A DNA stretch of 64,000 nt. It comes from an uncultured delta proteobacterium. Its GTDB lineage: Bacteria > Myxococcota_A > UBA9160 > JAFDET01. A program made the position numbers and the translations under genes. Shown in pieces: positions 26,449 through 34,184 of this stretch. The notes beneath the pieces are model-generated. The model had not been told where the DNA came from. It saw only the letters and a program-made list of their open reading frames with translations, and made no database searches. Each line of letters begins with the position of its first letter. Within the stretch, counting starts at the first letter, position 1. The stretch lies in assembly GCA_947259215.1 (NCBI GenBank), contig CAMYLJ010000029.1, forward strand, positions 26,461-90,460, read 5' to 3'.

Positions 26449-28110
26449 ATGGCCTTCCCGGACTACGCGCCGTCGATCCCGGTCTTCCTGCGCCGGCTGG
26501 CGCAGCGCTTCGGCGAGAAGGAGCTGGTGGTGCTGGGCGACCAGCGCCTCAGCTACGCGGGCGCGGAGCGCGAGTCGGCCGTGCTGGCCCGCGGCCTGCT
26601 GGCGGCCGGCGTCGGCAAGGGCACGCGCGTCGGCCTCTTGCATCCGAACGGTCCCGACTGGGTGACGGGCTGGCTGGCGGCCGCGCGCATCGGCGCCCTG
26701 GTGGTGCCGATCAACACCTTCTACCAGGCGCGCGAGCTGGGCCGGATCCTGCGCCACGCGGACGTGCACACGCTGCTCTCCCGCGCGCGCTTCCTGCGCC
26801 ACGACTACCTGACGCAGCTCGAGGTGGCCGCGCCGGAGCTGGCGGCGCAGAAGGGCGAGCCGCTGCATCTGCCGAGCCTGCCGTACCTGCGCGCCGTGCG
26901 CGTCTGGGGCGGGAGCGATCGCGCCTGGGCCGGCGACGGCCCGCACGGCCTGCGCGCACTCGCAGCTGCGACGCCAGCCATCGACGACGCCTACCTCGCG
27001 GCGGTGGAGGAGCAGGTCGCGCCCGCGGACCCGATGATCCTGATCTACAGCTCGGGCAGCACCGCCGAGCCCAAGGGCGCGATCCACAGCCACGGCGCCG
27101 TCCTGCGCCACTCCCACAACCTGAACCAGTTTCGCGACATCCAGGAGAGCGACCGCATCTACACCCCGATGCCCTTCTTCTGGGTCGGGGGCTTCTCCTT
27201 CGGCCTGGTGTCGGCGATGCACATGGGTGCCAGCATGATCTGCGAGGAGCTCTTCGAGCCGGGCGCCACCCTCGACCTGATCGAGCGCGAGCGCGCCACG
27301 GTGGTGGCGGGCTGGCCCCACTACGCCAAGGCGCTGGCGGAGCATCCGAGCCTGCGCGAGCGCGACCTGTCTTCGATCCGCACGGGCAACCTCTACGAGG
27401 TGCTGCCGCCGGAGCTGCGCCCGCGCGACCCGGAGCTGCGCTCCAACTCCCTCGGCATGACGGAGACCGGCGGACCCCACACCATCGACCGCATGGACGT
27501 GGACCTGCCCGAGACGCTGCGCGGCTCCTTCGGGCGCTCGGTGCCCGGCCTCGAGCACAAGCTGGTGGACTCCGAGACGGGCGAGCGCCTCGAAGCCGGT
27601 GACTTCGGCGAGATCTGCGTGCGCGGCTACAGCGTGATGCAGGGGCTCTACAAGGTGGAGCGCGAGGACGCGTTCGATGCCGACGGCTACTACCACACGG
27701 GGGACGGCGGCCGCTTCGACGCCGAGGGCTACCTCTTCTTCGAAGCGCGGCTCGGCGACCTGATCAAGACCGGTGGCGCCAACGTGGCGCCGCGGGAGGT
27801 GGAGGTGGCGCTGATGGCCCTGCCGGAGGTGAAGCAGGCCTACGTCGTCGGCGTACCGCACCCCGAGCGGGGGCAGACGGTGGAGGCCGCCGTGGTCCTC
27901 CAGGCGGGCCGCAGCGCCGAGGCCGACGACCTGCGCGCGCGCCTCAAGGCGGAGCTCTCGGCGTACAAGGTGCCGCGCCACCTGTTCCTGTACACGAGCG
28001 CCGAGCTCCCCTTCACCGACAGCGGCAAGATCGACAAGCGCGCGCTCGCCACCCTGCTCGCCGCGCGCCTGGCCCGAAGAGCGAGCCTGAGAAACGGGGA
28101 CGGTCCTTAG
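26449..28110 (+). CDS. AMP-binding acyl-CoA ligase; 3' end formed by a palindromic repeat
   Basis: ANL-superfamily CoA ligase, 553 aa. The AMP-binding loop reads YSSGSTAEPKGAIHSHG (about residues 198-214), then NSLGMTETGG and YHTGDGGRFD; the C-terminal Lys region is TDSGKIDKRAL. It activates a carboxylic acid to its CoA thioester for the neighbouring dehydrogenases. It diverges from the dehydrogenase run across the candidate operator. The last residues (SLRNGDGP) and the TAG stop lie inside the 67-bp palindrome at 28085-28151. The natural C-terminus was therefore probably altered by insertion of that repeat; the catalytic core is untouched. Confidence 0.94.
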   Translation: MAFPDYAPSIPVFLRRLAQRFGEKELVVLGDQRLSYAGAERESAVLARGLLAAGVGKGTRVGLLHPNGPDWVTGWLAAARIGALVVPINTFYQARELGRILRHADVHTLLSRARFLRHDYLTQLEVAAPELAAQKGEPLHLPSLPYLRAVRVWGGSDRAWAGDGPHGLRALAAATPAIDDAYLAAVEEQVAPADPMILIYSSGSTAEPKGAIHSHGAVLRHSHNLNQFRDIQESDRIYTPMPFFWVGGFSFGLVSAMHMGASMICEELFEPGATLDLIERERATVVAGWPHYAKALAEHPSLRERDLSSIRTGNLYEVLPPELRPRDPELRSNSLGMTETGGPHTIDRMDVDLPETLRGSFGRSVPGLEHKLVDSETGERLEAGDFGEICVRGYSVMQGLYKVEREDAFDADGYYHTGDGGRFDAEGYLFFEARLGDLIKTGGANVAPREVEVALMALPEVKQAYVVGVPHPERGQTVEAAVVLQAGRSAEADDLRARLKAELSAYKVPRHLFLYTSAELPFTDSGKIDKRALATLLAARLARRASLRNGDGP

Positions 28111-28151
28111 AAACTGCAGCAGTTTCTAAGGACCGTCCCCGTTTCTCAGGC
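28085..28151. repeat. Perfect 67-bp palindrome (REP/terminator-like), 33-bp arms
   Basis: Two exactly complementary 33-nt arms (28085-28117 and 28119-28151) separated by one base. The core reads AAACGGGGACGGTCCTTAG. The element provides the TAG stop of the CoA ligase on the plus strand and the TGA stop of the ferredoxin on the minus strand, so both genes end inside it. I recall similar GGGGACGGTCC palindromes scattered in many proteobacterial genomes as REP-like elements associated with Y1 (RAYT) transposases; that link is from memory. As RNA it would make a very stable hairpin and could act as a bidirectional terminator or mRNA stabiliser. Confidence 0.9.
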
Positions 28152-28352
28152 GTAGGGATCGACCTCGGAGCCGGCGTCGTCGACGAGGACGATGGCCATG
28201 GCCGGGCAGTCGCGGGCGATGGCGACGAGCCGCGCCTCGGGCCACTCCCGCGCCTGCGGCAGGGCGTGGGCCAGCCGGTCGGCGTCCCAGGCGAAGACCT
28301 CGGGCGCCGCCTGGAGGCAGCGGCCCGAGCTCTGGCAGCTCTGCTTGTCCAC
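28146..28352 (-). CDS. Small ferredoxin, probably [3Fe-4S], P450 redox partner type
   Basis: Ferredoxin of 68 aa from GTG 28352; an in-frame TGA lies 12 nt upstream, so it cannot be much longer. Cys pattern: C-x5-C (CQSSGRC) and a distant C-P (DCPAMAI), with APEVF between. This is the single-cluster ferredoxin pattern that in actinobacteria serves P450s, typically binding [3Fe-4S]. The usual N-terminal beta-strand of about 8 residues before the first Cys is shortened to MDKQS. The 3' end, including the stop, lies in the palindrome. It is placed back-to-back with the tetR/P450 operon, so it probably feeds electrons to the P450 at 29112; no ferredoxin reductase is nearby. Confidence 0.82.
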   Translation of the reverse strand: MDKQSCQSSGRCLQAAPEVFAWDADRLAHALPQAREWPEARLVAIARDCPAMAIVLVDDAGSEVDPYA

Positions 28353-28413
28353 CCGTGCTCACAGTCCCAGGGCGTGCGCCTCCCCGCGAGAGCCCACGAT
28401 ACCGCGCCGAGTG

Positions 28414-28442
28414 TTGACTTTCTACCTGCGTGCAGGTAGAAA
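28414..28442 (+). promoter_or_regulatory. tetR promoter with overlapping perfect operator palindrome
   Basis: TTGACT at 28414-28419 fits a -35 box. A perfect inverted repeat at 28419-28442 (11-bp arm TTTCTACCTGC, 2-bp spacer GT, exact complement) fills the -35/-10 spacer. TAGAAA at 28437-28442 stands 17 bp from the -35 box as a possible -10. The tetR ATG is at 28450, so transcription would begin at or next to the start codon, giving a nearly leaderless mRNA. The geometry is that of an autorepressed TetR gene. The palindrome may also control the divergent ferredoxin. Confidence 0.68.
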
Positions 28443-28449
28443 AAATCGC

Positions 28450-29103
28450 ATGGCCCAGGCCTCCCCCGCCCTCTCCTCGCGCGCCGAGCGCACCCGCTCC
28501 GCCATCCTGGACGCGGCCGAGGCCCTCTTCGCCGAGAAGGGCTTCGACGCCACCCGCCTGGAGGACGTGGCCGCGGCGGTCGGCATCCGGCGCGCCTCCA
28601 TCGTCTACTACTTCCGCGACAAGCGGGAGCTCTACGAAGCGGTGCTGGAGGACGTCTTCGGGGGCTTCCGCGCCCGGCTCGAGCGGGCCCTCGGTGAGTC
28701 GGGTCCGCTGCTGGCGCGGATCGAGGCCGCCGTCAGCGCCTGGGTGGACTACGTGGCCGCCCGCCCCGCCCTCGCCCGCATCGTGTTGCGCGAGGTCGCC
28801 GACGGCGCGGAGGCGGGACCGCTGCCGATCCTCGCCCAGGTGGGTCCCTTCCTCGCGCTCGTCGACCGCTTCCGCGACTCCGTGCGCAACGACCCCGCGT
28901 ACCGCGCGACGCCGATCGACGCCGTCCACGTGGCCAGCGCCATCGTGGGCGCGACCGTCTTCTTCATCGCGGCGATGCCGAGCCTGATGCCGGAGCCGGG
29001 CATGGAGGCGCTCGCGCCCCCCACGCTCGACGCGCATCGCCGCGAGGTGCTGCGCATCACCCGGCGCCTGCTCGGCGCCGACGATCCCGCCCCCCCCTGC
29101 TGA
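28450..29103 (+). CDS. TetR/AcrR family transcriptional regulator
   Basis: TetR-family repressor, 217 aa. The N-terminal HTH is seen in RSAILDAAEALFAEKGFD, LEDVAAAVGIRRASIVYYF and DKRELYEAVLE; the rest is a helical ligand-binding domain. The ATG at 28450 is placed 8 nt after the operator palindrome. The stop is 8 nt before the P450 start, so tetR, P450, the four-domain fusion and the CoA ligase form one operon that it most likely represses until a lipid- or CoA-type ligand binds. Ligand identity cannot be read from the sequence. Confidence 0.93.
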   Translation: MAQASPALSSRAERTRSAILDAAEALFAEKGFDATRLEDVAAAVGIRRASIVYYFRDKRELYEAVLEDVFGGFRARLERALGESGPLLARIEAAVSAWVDYVAARPALARIVLREVADGAEAGPLPILAQVGPFLALVDRFRDSVRNDPAYRATPIDAVHVASAIVGATVFFIAAMPSLMPEPGMEALAPPTLDAHRREVLRITRRLLGADDPAPPC

Positions 29104-29111
29104 GGAGCCCC

Positions 29112-30356
29112 GTGGCCGACGACACCCGCGACCCGTTCGAGCAGTTCAACCGCATGCAGGGTCAGGGCCAGGGGGGAATGCGCGACCTCTACCCGATGAT
29201 CGACGCCATGCGCGGCCAGTGTCCGGTGCACAAGATCGACGTGGAGGCATTCTCGGGCCATCGCCCCCAGCTCCCGAACGCCCCAAAGGAGATCTACCTG
29301 GCGGTCAGCCACGAGGCGGTGCACGACGTGCTGCTCGACGCGAAGCGCTTCTCCTCGAAGGGGTACGAGGAGAGCATCGGCAAGGTGCTGGGGCACACGA
29401 TTTTGGAGATGGACGAGCCCGAGCACACCACCTATCGCAAGCTCCTGCAGCAGGCCTTCTCGCGCAAGGCGCTCGAGCACTGGCGCGACGACCTGGTGCA
29501 CCCGGTGGTGCACGAGCTGGTGGACCACTTCGCCGGGCGCGGACGCGCGGACCTGGTGCGCGAGCTGACCTTTCCCTTTCCGGTGACGGTGATCCAGCGT
29601 CTGCTCGGCATCCCGGACACGGACCAGGCGGACTTCCACCGCTGGGCGATCGAGCTGATCAGCATCACCTTCGACATGGCGCGGGCGGAGGCCGCCTCGC
29701 AGAATCTCGGCGCCCTCTTCCAGCGCCTCCTCGACGAGCGCCGAGCCGCGCCGCGGGACGACCTGATCAGCGTGCTGGCCCACGCGGAGCTGGACGGCGA
29801 GCGCCTCGACGACGAGCTCATCGTGTCCTTCTGCCGGCTGCTGTCACCGGCCGGCGCCGAGACCACCTACCGCTCCACGAGCAACCTGCTCTTCGGGCTC
29901 CTGACCCACCCGGAGCAGCTCGACGCGGTGCGCCGGGACCGCGGGCTCCTGCCCCAGGCCATCGAGGAAGGCCTGCGCTGGGAGTGCCCGCTGCCGGCGA
30001 TCATGCGCCGCGCCACCGCCGATACGGAGCTGGCCGGAGTCCCGATCCCCGCCGGCGCGTCGGTGGCGGTGCACCTGGCCGGGGCCAACCATGACGACTC
30101 GCGCCACGCCGCGCCGGGGGATTTCGACATCCACCGCGACGCCAAGCAGCACATGGCCTTCGCGTTCGGCGCGCACCGCTGCCTGGGCATGCACCTGGCG
30201 CGCATGGAGACCCAGGTGGCCATCGAGGCCGTGCTGGATCGCCTGCCCGGCCTGCGCCTCGATCCCGAGGCCGGTGAGGTCTTCATCAGCGGGCTGACCT
30301 TCCGCTCGCCCCTGCAGCTTCCCGTGGTGTTCGATGCTGCCGAGCGATTCCGATGA
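29112..30356 (+). CDS. Cytochrome P450 of the tetR operon
   Basis: Soluble P450, 414 aa. I-helix PAGAETTYR (E250-T251-T252), K-helix E286-G-L-R289, haem motif FAFGAHRCLGMHLAR with Cys357: all canonical. The N-terminal segment contains GQCPVHKID, usual in CYP125/CYP142-like and related bacterial P450s. GTG 29112 follows AGGAG. The stop overlaps the start of the fusion gene (ATGA), implying coupled translation. Expected partner: the divergent ferredoxin. It probably oxidises the aglycone or lipid part of the substrate handled by the downstream proteins; this is inference from operon structure. Confidence 0.95.
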   Translation: MADDTRDPFEQFNRMQGQGQGGMRDLYPMIDAMRGQCPVHKIDVEAFSGHRPQLPNAPKEIYLAVSHEAVHDVLLDAKRFSSKGYEESIGKVLGHTILEMDEPEHTTYRKLLQQAFSRKALEHWRDDLVHPVVHELVDHFAGRGRADLVRELTFPFPVTVIQRLLGIPDTDQADFHRWAIELISITFDMARAEAASQNLGALFQRLLDERRAAPRDDLISVLAHAELDGERLDDELIVSFCRLLSPAGAETTYRSTSNLLFGLLTHPEQLDAVRRDRGLLPQAIEEGLRWECPLPAIMRRATADTELAGVPIPAGASVAVHLAGANHDDSRHAAPGDFDIHRDAKQHMAFAFGAHRCLGMHLARMETQVAIEAVLDRLPGLRLDPEAGEVFISGLTFRSPLQLPVVFDAAERFR

Positions 30357-33300
30357 GCCGGCAGCTGCTGATGGGACTCGACGTGGGCGGCGGCAGCGGC
30401 CGCTGCCTGCTCTTCGACGCCGACGCCGGCACCTCCGTCTCCGCCTGCCGCGCCTGGTCGCATCCGCCCGCTCCCGACACCGGCGGGCTCGGCTACGACC
30501 TCGACTACGCCGGCATCTGGCAGTGCCTGGGCGACGCCGCGCGGGAGACCCTGGCGCGCGCCGACGCCCGCCCCCAGGACGTGGCCGGCATCGCGACCAC
30601 CGCCATGCGCTTCGGCATGGTGGTGGTGGACGCCGACGGCCGACCGGTCTACGGCGGGCCCAATCGTGACGCCCGCGCCGTGGTCGAGGGGCTCACCCTG
30701 GCGGCCGAGCACGGCGCCGAGCTGGCGGCCCGAGGCGGGCACTGGCCGATCCCGATCGCAGGCGCACCTCGCCTCCAGTGGCTGCGCTCCCACGGCGGCT
30801 CCGCCTGGGAGAAGGCACGCTGGGTGCTCTCCCTCTCGGACTGGCTGGCCCTCGCCCTGTGCGGCGAAGTAGCGAGCGAGCGCTCCCAGGCAGGAGCGAG
30901 CCTGCTCTTCGACCTGCACAGCGACGACTGGGACTGGGACTGGATCGACCGCTTCGAGCTGCCGCGCGAACTCTTCCCCGCGCTCGCGGCGCCGGGCACC
31001 CGGCTGGGCGGTCTCACCGCCGAGGCCGCGGAGCACTTCGGCCTGCAGGCAGGAACGCCCGTCGCCGTGGGCGGCGCGGACACCCAGTGCGGTCTCCTCG
31101 GCAGCGGGGTGGCGGCGCCGGGCACGGCAGGCATCGTGGCCGGCACCTCGGCGCCCGTCCAGCTGGTGACCGATGCCGTCTGCCTCCACCCGGAGGCGCG
31201 CTTGTGGAGCGGCGCCCACGTGGTGCCCGGGCAGTGGGTGTTGGAGAGCAACGGCGGCTCCCTCGGCGAGGCGCTCGCCTGGCTGGCTCACGTGCTCTTC
31301 CCCGATGCGCCCGCTCCGGCGGCGCGCGCGTTGGCGGAGGCCGCCCGGGCCGAGCCTGGCGCCCGGGGCATGCTCTCCTCGGTGGGCGTTCAGGTCTTCG
31401 ACGCCCGCGAGATGGGAATCCCGGTCGGAACCCTGGCCTTCTCGCACCTGGCGGCGCCTGCCGGTGCGGAGGGCCGCGCCGCGCTACTGCGGTCCGTCGT
31501 GGAGGGCGCGGCCTTCTCGCTGCGGGCCAACCTCGAACAGATTTTCGCCACGGCAGGGCGCGACAGCGACTCGATCCACCTGACGGGCGGTCTCTCGCGC
31601 AGCGGCTTCTACGCCGGCCTGCTCGCGGACGTGCTGGGCCGGGCGCTGCGCGTGGCGTCGTCGCCAGAGGGCACGGCCCTCGGCGCCGCGCTCTGCGCGG
31701 GCACGGGCGCGGGCGTCTACGCCGACCTCCCGGAGGCCGCCCGCGCCGCGGCGGCAAGGACGACCCACATCGAGCCCGACGCTGCGCGCAGCGCGAGCTA
31801 CGACGACAGCTACGCGCTCTGGCAGGACGTGCGCGCAGCCCGCGAGCCCGCCGACGTGGCCGTACGCAACCACGTCACCGGCATCGTGATCGCCGCCACC
31901 GACGCCGCCTCGGGGGCCGCCGGCCCCCGACCGCGCCCGCGCATCCTGGTGACCGCCGATCTCGACCCCGCGGCGCGGGAGGCCCTCGCGGAGCTCGGCG
32001 ACGTGGAGTACGCGCCCTTCCGCGAGAAGCTGCGGCTGCTCACCGGCGACACCCTGGTGAAGGCCCTCGACGGAGTGGGCGTCTTCATCACGGAGGTGGA
32101 CGTAGTGGACGCCGCGTCCGTGGCCCGGCTGCCCGACCTGCGCGTGGTGGCCAGCTGCCGCGGCGACGCCGTGAACGTGGACGTCGAAGGCTGCACGGCA
32201 CTGGGCGTCCCGGTCCTGAACGCGCCGGGCCGCAACGCCGACGCGGTGGCGGACCTGACCGTGGCCTTCCTGCTCATGCTGGCGCGCAAGCTGGTGACCG
32301 CCAATGCCTTCCTGCGCGAGCCCGGCGGCGACGCCGGCGACATGGGCCGCATGGGCCGCGCTTTCGGCACGCTCCGCGGGCGCGAGCTTTGGCGCAAGAC
32401 CGTGGGCCTCGTGGGTCTGGGCGCCGTCGGCCGCGGAGTGGCGAGGCGCCTGCGGGGCTTCGGGGTCCGCCTGCTGGTGCACGATCCGTTCCTCAGCGAC
32501 GACGAGGTGCGCCTGGCGGACGCCGAGCCCGCCTCCTTCGAGCAGCTGCTGGCGGAAAGCGACTTCGTGAGCCTGCACGCGCCGGTCAGCGACGCCACGC
32601 AGGGCCTGATCGGAGCCGCCGAGCTGGCGCGCATGAAGCCCGGGGCGGGACTCGTGAACACTGCCCGCGCGGCCCTGGTGGACGAGGACGCCCTGCTCGG
32701 GGCGGTGGAGAGCGGACACCTGGGCGGCGCAGCCCTCGACGTCTTCTGGGTCGAGCCCCCCGCCTCCGATCACCCCCTGCTCGCCCACGAGCGGGTCCTG
32801 GCCACGCCCCACGTGGGCGGCAACACCGAGGACGTGGCCGCCCACCAGGGCGCCATCATCGCCGCCGACCTGACCCGGCTGCTCGACCGGGAGCGCCCCC
32901 ACCACCTGCTCAACCCGGCGGTGTGGGACGCCTTCGACTGGTCGTCGCCGCGCCCGGAGCCGGACCCGGAGACCCTCGCCGCGCTGGGGCGCAAGCCGGG
33001 TCCCGCCGTGTCGGACCTGCAGAAGGAGAAGAAGCCGATGGCTCCTCGAACCGCCTCGCCGCCGCCCTCTCAGCCGGCGACTCCCGCCTCCGGACCCGCC
33101 CCCTCGGAGACCGTGGCGACGCTGCGCGCCATCCTCGAGCGCTTCGTGTCCTCGATCGTCGCGAGCGGGGCGCTCGAGCCCTACGCGGCGGGCAAGGACG
33201 TGACCCTCCACTTCCGCGCCACGGACGCCGACCTGGCCTTCTGGCTCCGGCTCCGGGGCGGCCGAGTGAGTGCCGGTCCGGGCGCGCCCGACGAGGAGCC

Positions 33301-34177
33301 CGAGGTGCAGCTGAAGCTCGCGGCCGACGTGCTGGACGGAATGTTCACCGGGCGCGTGAACGCCATGCAGGCCGCCATGGACGGTCGCCTCTCCTTCGCC
33401 GGCGATACGGCCAAGGCCATGAGCCTCCAGGAGTTCCAGGGGGATCTCTCGCGGCTCTACCGGGAGGCCCGGGACGCCGTCGGTGACCCCGGGGACCTGA
33501 CCGCCCTCGCGACCCCCGGCCAGAGCTCCGTCGCCGCGGTCGCCCACGACGACCCGCGCCACGAGCTGATCCAGGTGATGGACGAGCTCTACGCCCAGCA
33601 GCTCATCACCGCCACCGGCGGCAACGTCAGTGTGCGCGTCCCGGGCGAGGACGCCCTCTGGATCACGCCGAGCCAGCTCTTCAAGGGCGACCTCTCGCCG
33701 GAGGCGCTGGTGCGGATCGATCTCGACGGCAAGGCCCTCGACGAAGGAGTGCGCTCCGCCTCCAGCGAGCGCCTGATGCACTGCGCCGTCTACCGCACCC
33801 GCAAGGACGCAGGCGCGGTGATCCACGCCCACGCGCCCCACGCCACCATCCTGGCCAACACCGACCTGCCCTTCCTGCCGATCTCCACCGAGGCCGCGTT
33901 CTTCGACAACCTCCCGCGCATCCCCTTCGTGATGCCGGGCACCCAGGAGCTGGCGGACGCCGTCGCTGAGGGCATGCGCGAGAGCTGGGCCGTGCTGATG
34001 AAGAACCACGGGCTGCTGGTCGGCGGACGCAGCCTGCGGCGAGCTGCCGACATGGTGGAGATCATCGAGCGCTCTTCGGAGGTGATCCTGGGCTGCTACG
34101 CCGTCGGCCGGGAGCCGCCGGTCCTGCCCGACGACGTGGTGGCGACCCTGCGCAAGATGGGCGATCTCGTCGCCTGA
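30353..34177 (+). CDS. Four-domain fusion: FGGY sugar kinase, D-2-hydroxyacid dehydrogenase, SCP2, class II aldolase
   Basis: A 1274-aa polypeptide. Residues 1 to about 515: FGGY carbohydrate kinase (LLMGLDVGGGSGRCLLFD; GGADTQCGLLGSG; HLTGGLSRSGFY). About 527-850: D-isomer 2-hydroxyacid/phosphoglycerate dehydrogenase with Rossmann motif GLGAVG at 688-693 and DVFWVEPP. About 850-910: a Pro/Ala-rich linker. About 915-1045: SCP2-like lipid-binding domain. About 1065-1274: class II aldolase with TGGNVSVRV and zinc ligands H1158 and H1160. These activities occur as separate adjacent genes in sugar-acid pathways; joining all four, with a sterol-carrier domain, is new to me. The frame is unbroken and every domain looks complete. 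An in-frame ATG at 33038 behind AAGGAG could also give a 379-aa SCP2-aldolase product. Confidence 0.93.
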   Translation: MSRQLLMGLDVGGGSGRCLLFDADAGTSVSACRAWSHPPAPDTGGLGYDLDYAGIWQCLGDAARETLARADARPQDVAGIATTAMRFGMVVVDADGRPVYGGPNRDARAVVEGLTLAAEHGAELAARGGHWPIPIAGAPRLQWLRSHGGSAWEKARWVLSLSDWLALALCGEVASERSQAGASLLFDLHSDDWDWDWIDRFELPRELFPALAAPGTRLGGLTAEAAEHFGLQAGTPVAVGGADTQCGLLGSGVAAPGTAGIVAGTSAPVQLVTDAVCLHPEARLWSGAHVVPGQWVLESNGGSLGEALAWLAHVLFPDAPAPAARALAEAARAEPGARGMLSSVGVQVFDAREMGIPVGTLAFSHLAAPAGAEGRAALLRSVVEGAAFSLRANLEQIFATAGRDSDSIHLTGGLSRSGFYAGLLADVLGRALRVASSPEGTALGAALCAGTGAGVYADLPEAARAAAARTTHIEPDAARSASYDDSYALWQDVRAAREPADVAVRNHVTGIVIAATDAASGAAGPRPRPRILVTADLDPAAREALAELGDVEYAPFREKLRLLTGDTLVKALDGVGVFITEVDVVDAASVARLPDLRVVASCRGDAVNVDVEGCTALGVPVLNAPGRNADAVADLTVAFLLMLARKLVTANAFLREPGGDAGDMGRMGRAFGTLRGRELWRKTVGLVGLGAVGRGVARRLRGFGVRLLVHDPFLSDDEVRLADAEPASFEQLLAESDFVSLHAPVSDATQGLIGAAELARMKPGAGLVNTARAALVDEDALLGAVESGHLGGAALDVFWVEPPASDHPLLAHERVLATPHVGGNTEDVAAHQGAIIAADLTRLLDRERPHHLLNPAVWDAFDWSSPRPEPDPETLAALGRKPGPAVSDLQKEKKPMAPRTASPPPSQPATPASGPAPSETVATLRAILERFVSSIVASGALEPYAAGKDVTLHFRATDADLAFWLRLRGGRVSAGPGAPDEEPEVQLKLAADVLDGMFTGRVNAMQAAMDGRLSFAGDTAKAMSLQEFQGDLSRLYREARDAVGDPGDLTALATPGQSSVAAVAHDDPRHELIQVMDELYAQQLITATGGNVSVRVPGEDALWITPSQLFKGDLSPEALVRIDLDGKALDEGVRSASSERLMHCAVYRTRKDAGAVIHAHAPHATILANTDLPFLPISTEAAFFDNLPRIPFVMPGTQELADAVAEGMRESWAVLMKNHGLLVGGRSLRRAADMVEIIERSSEVILGCYAVGREPPVLPDDVVATLRKMGDLVA
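33023..33040 (+). promoter_or_regulatory. Internal ribosome-binding site and in-frame ATG inside the fusion gene
   Basis: AAGGAG at 33023-33028 is followed after 9 nt by ATG at 33038-33040, in the reading frame of the fusion, at residue 896. It sits in the Lys/Pro-rich linker (QKEKKPMAPRT) exactly between dehydrogenase and SCP2 domains. This is the best Shine-Dalgarno sequence of the operon. Either it is the relict start of a formerly separate SCP2-aldolase gene, or it still makes a second shorter protein. Confidence 0.6.
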
Positions 34178-34184
34178 GGAAGCG

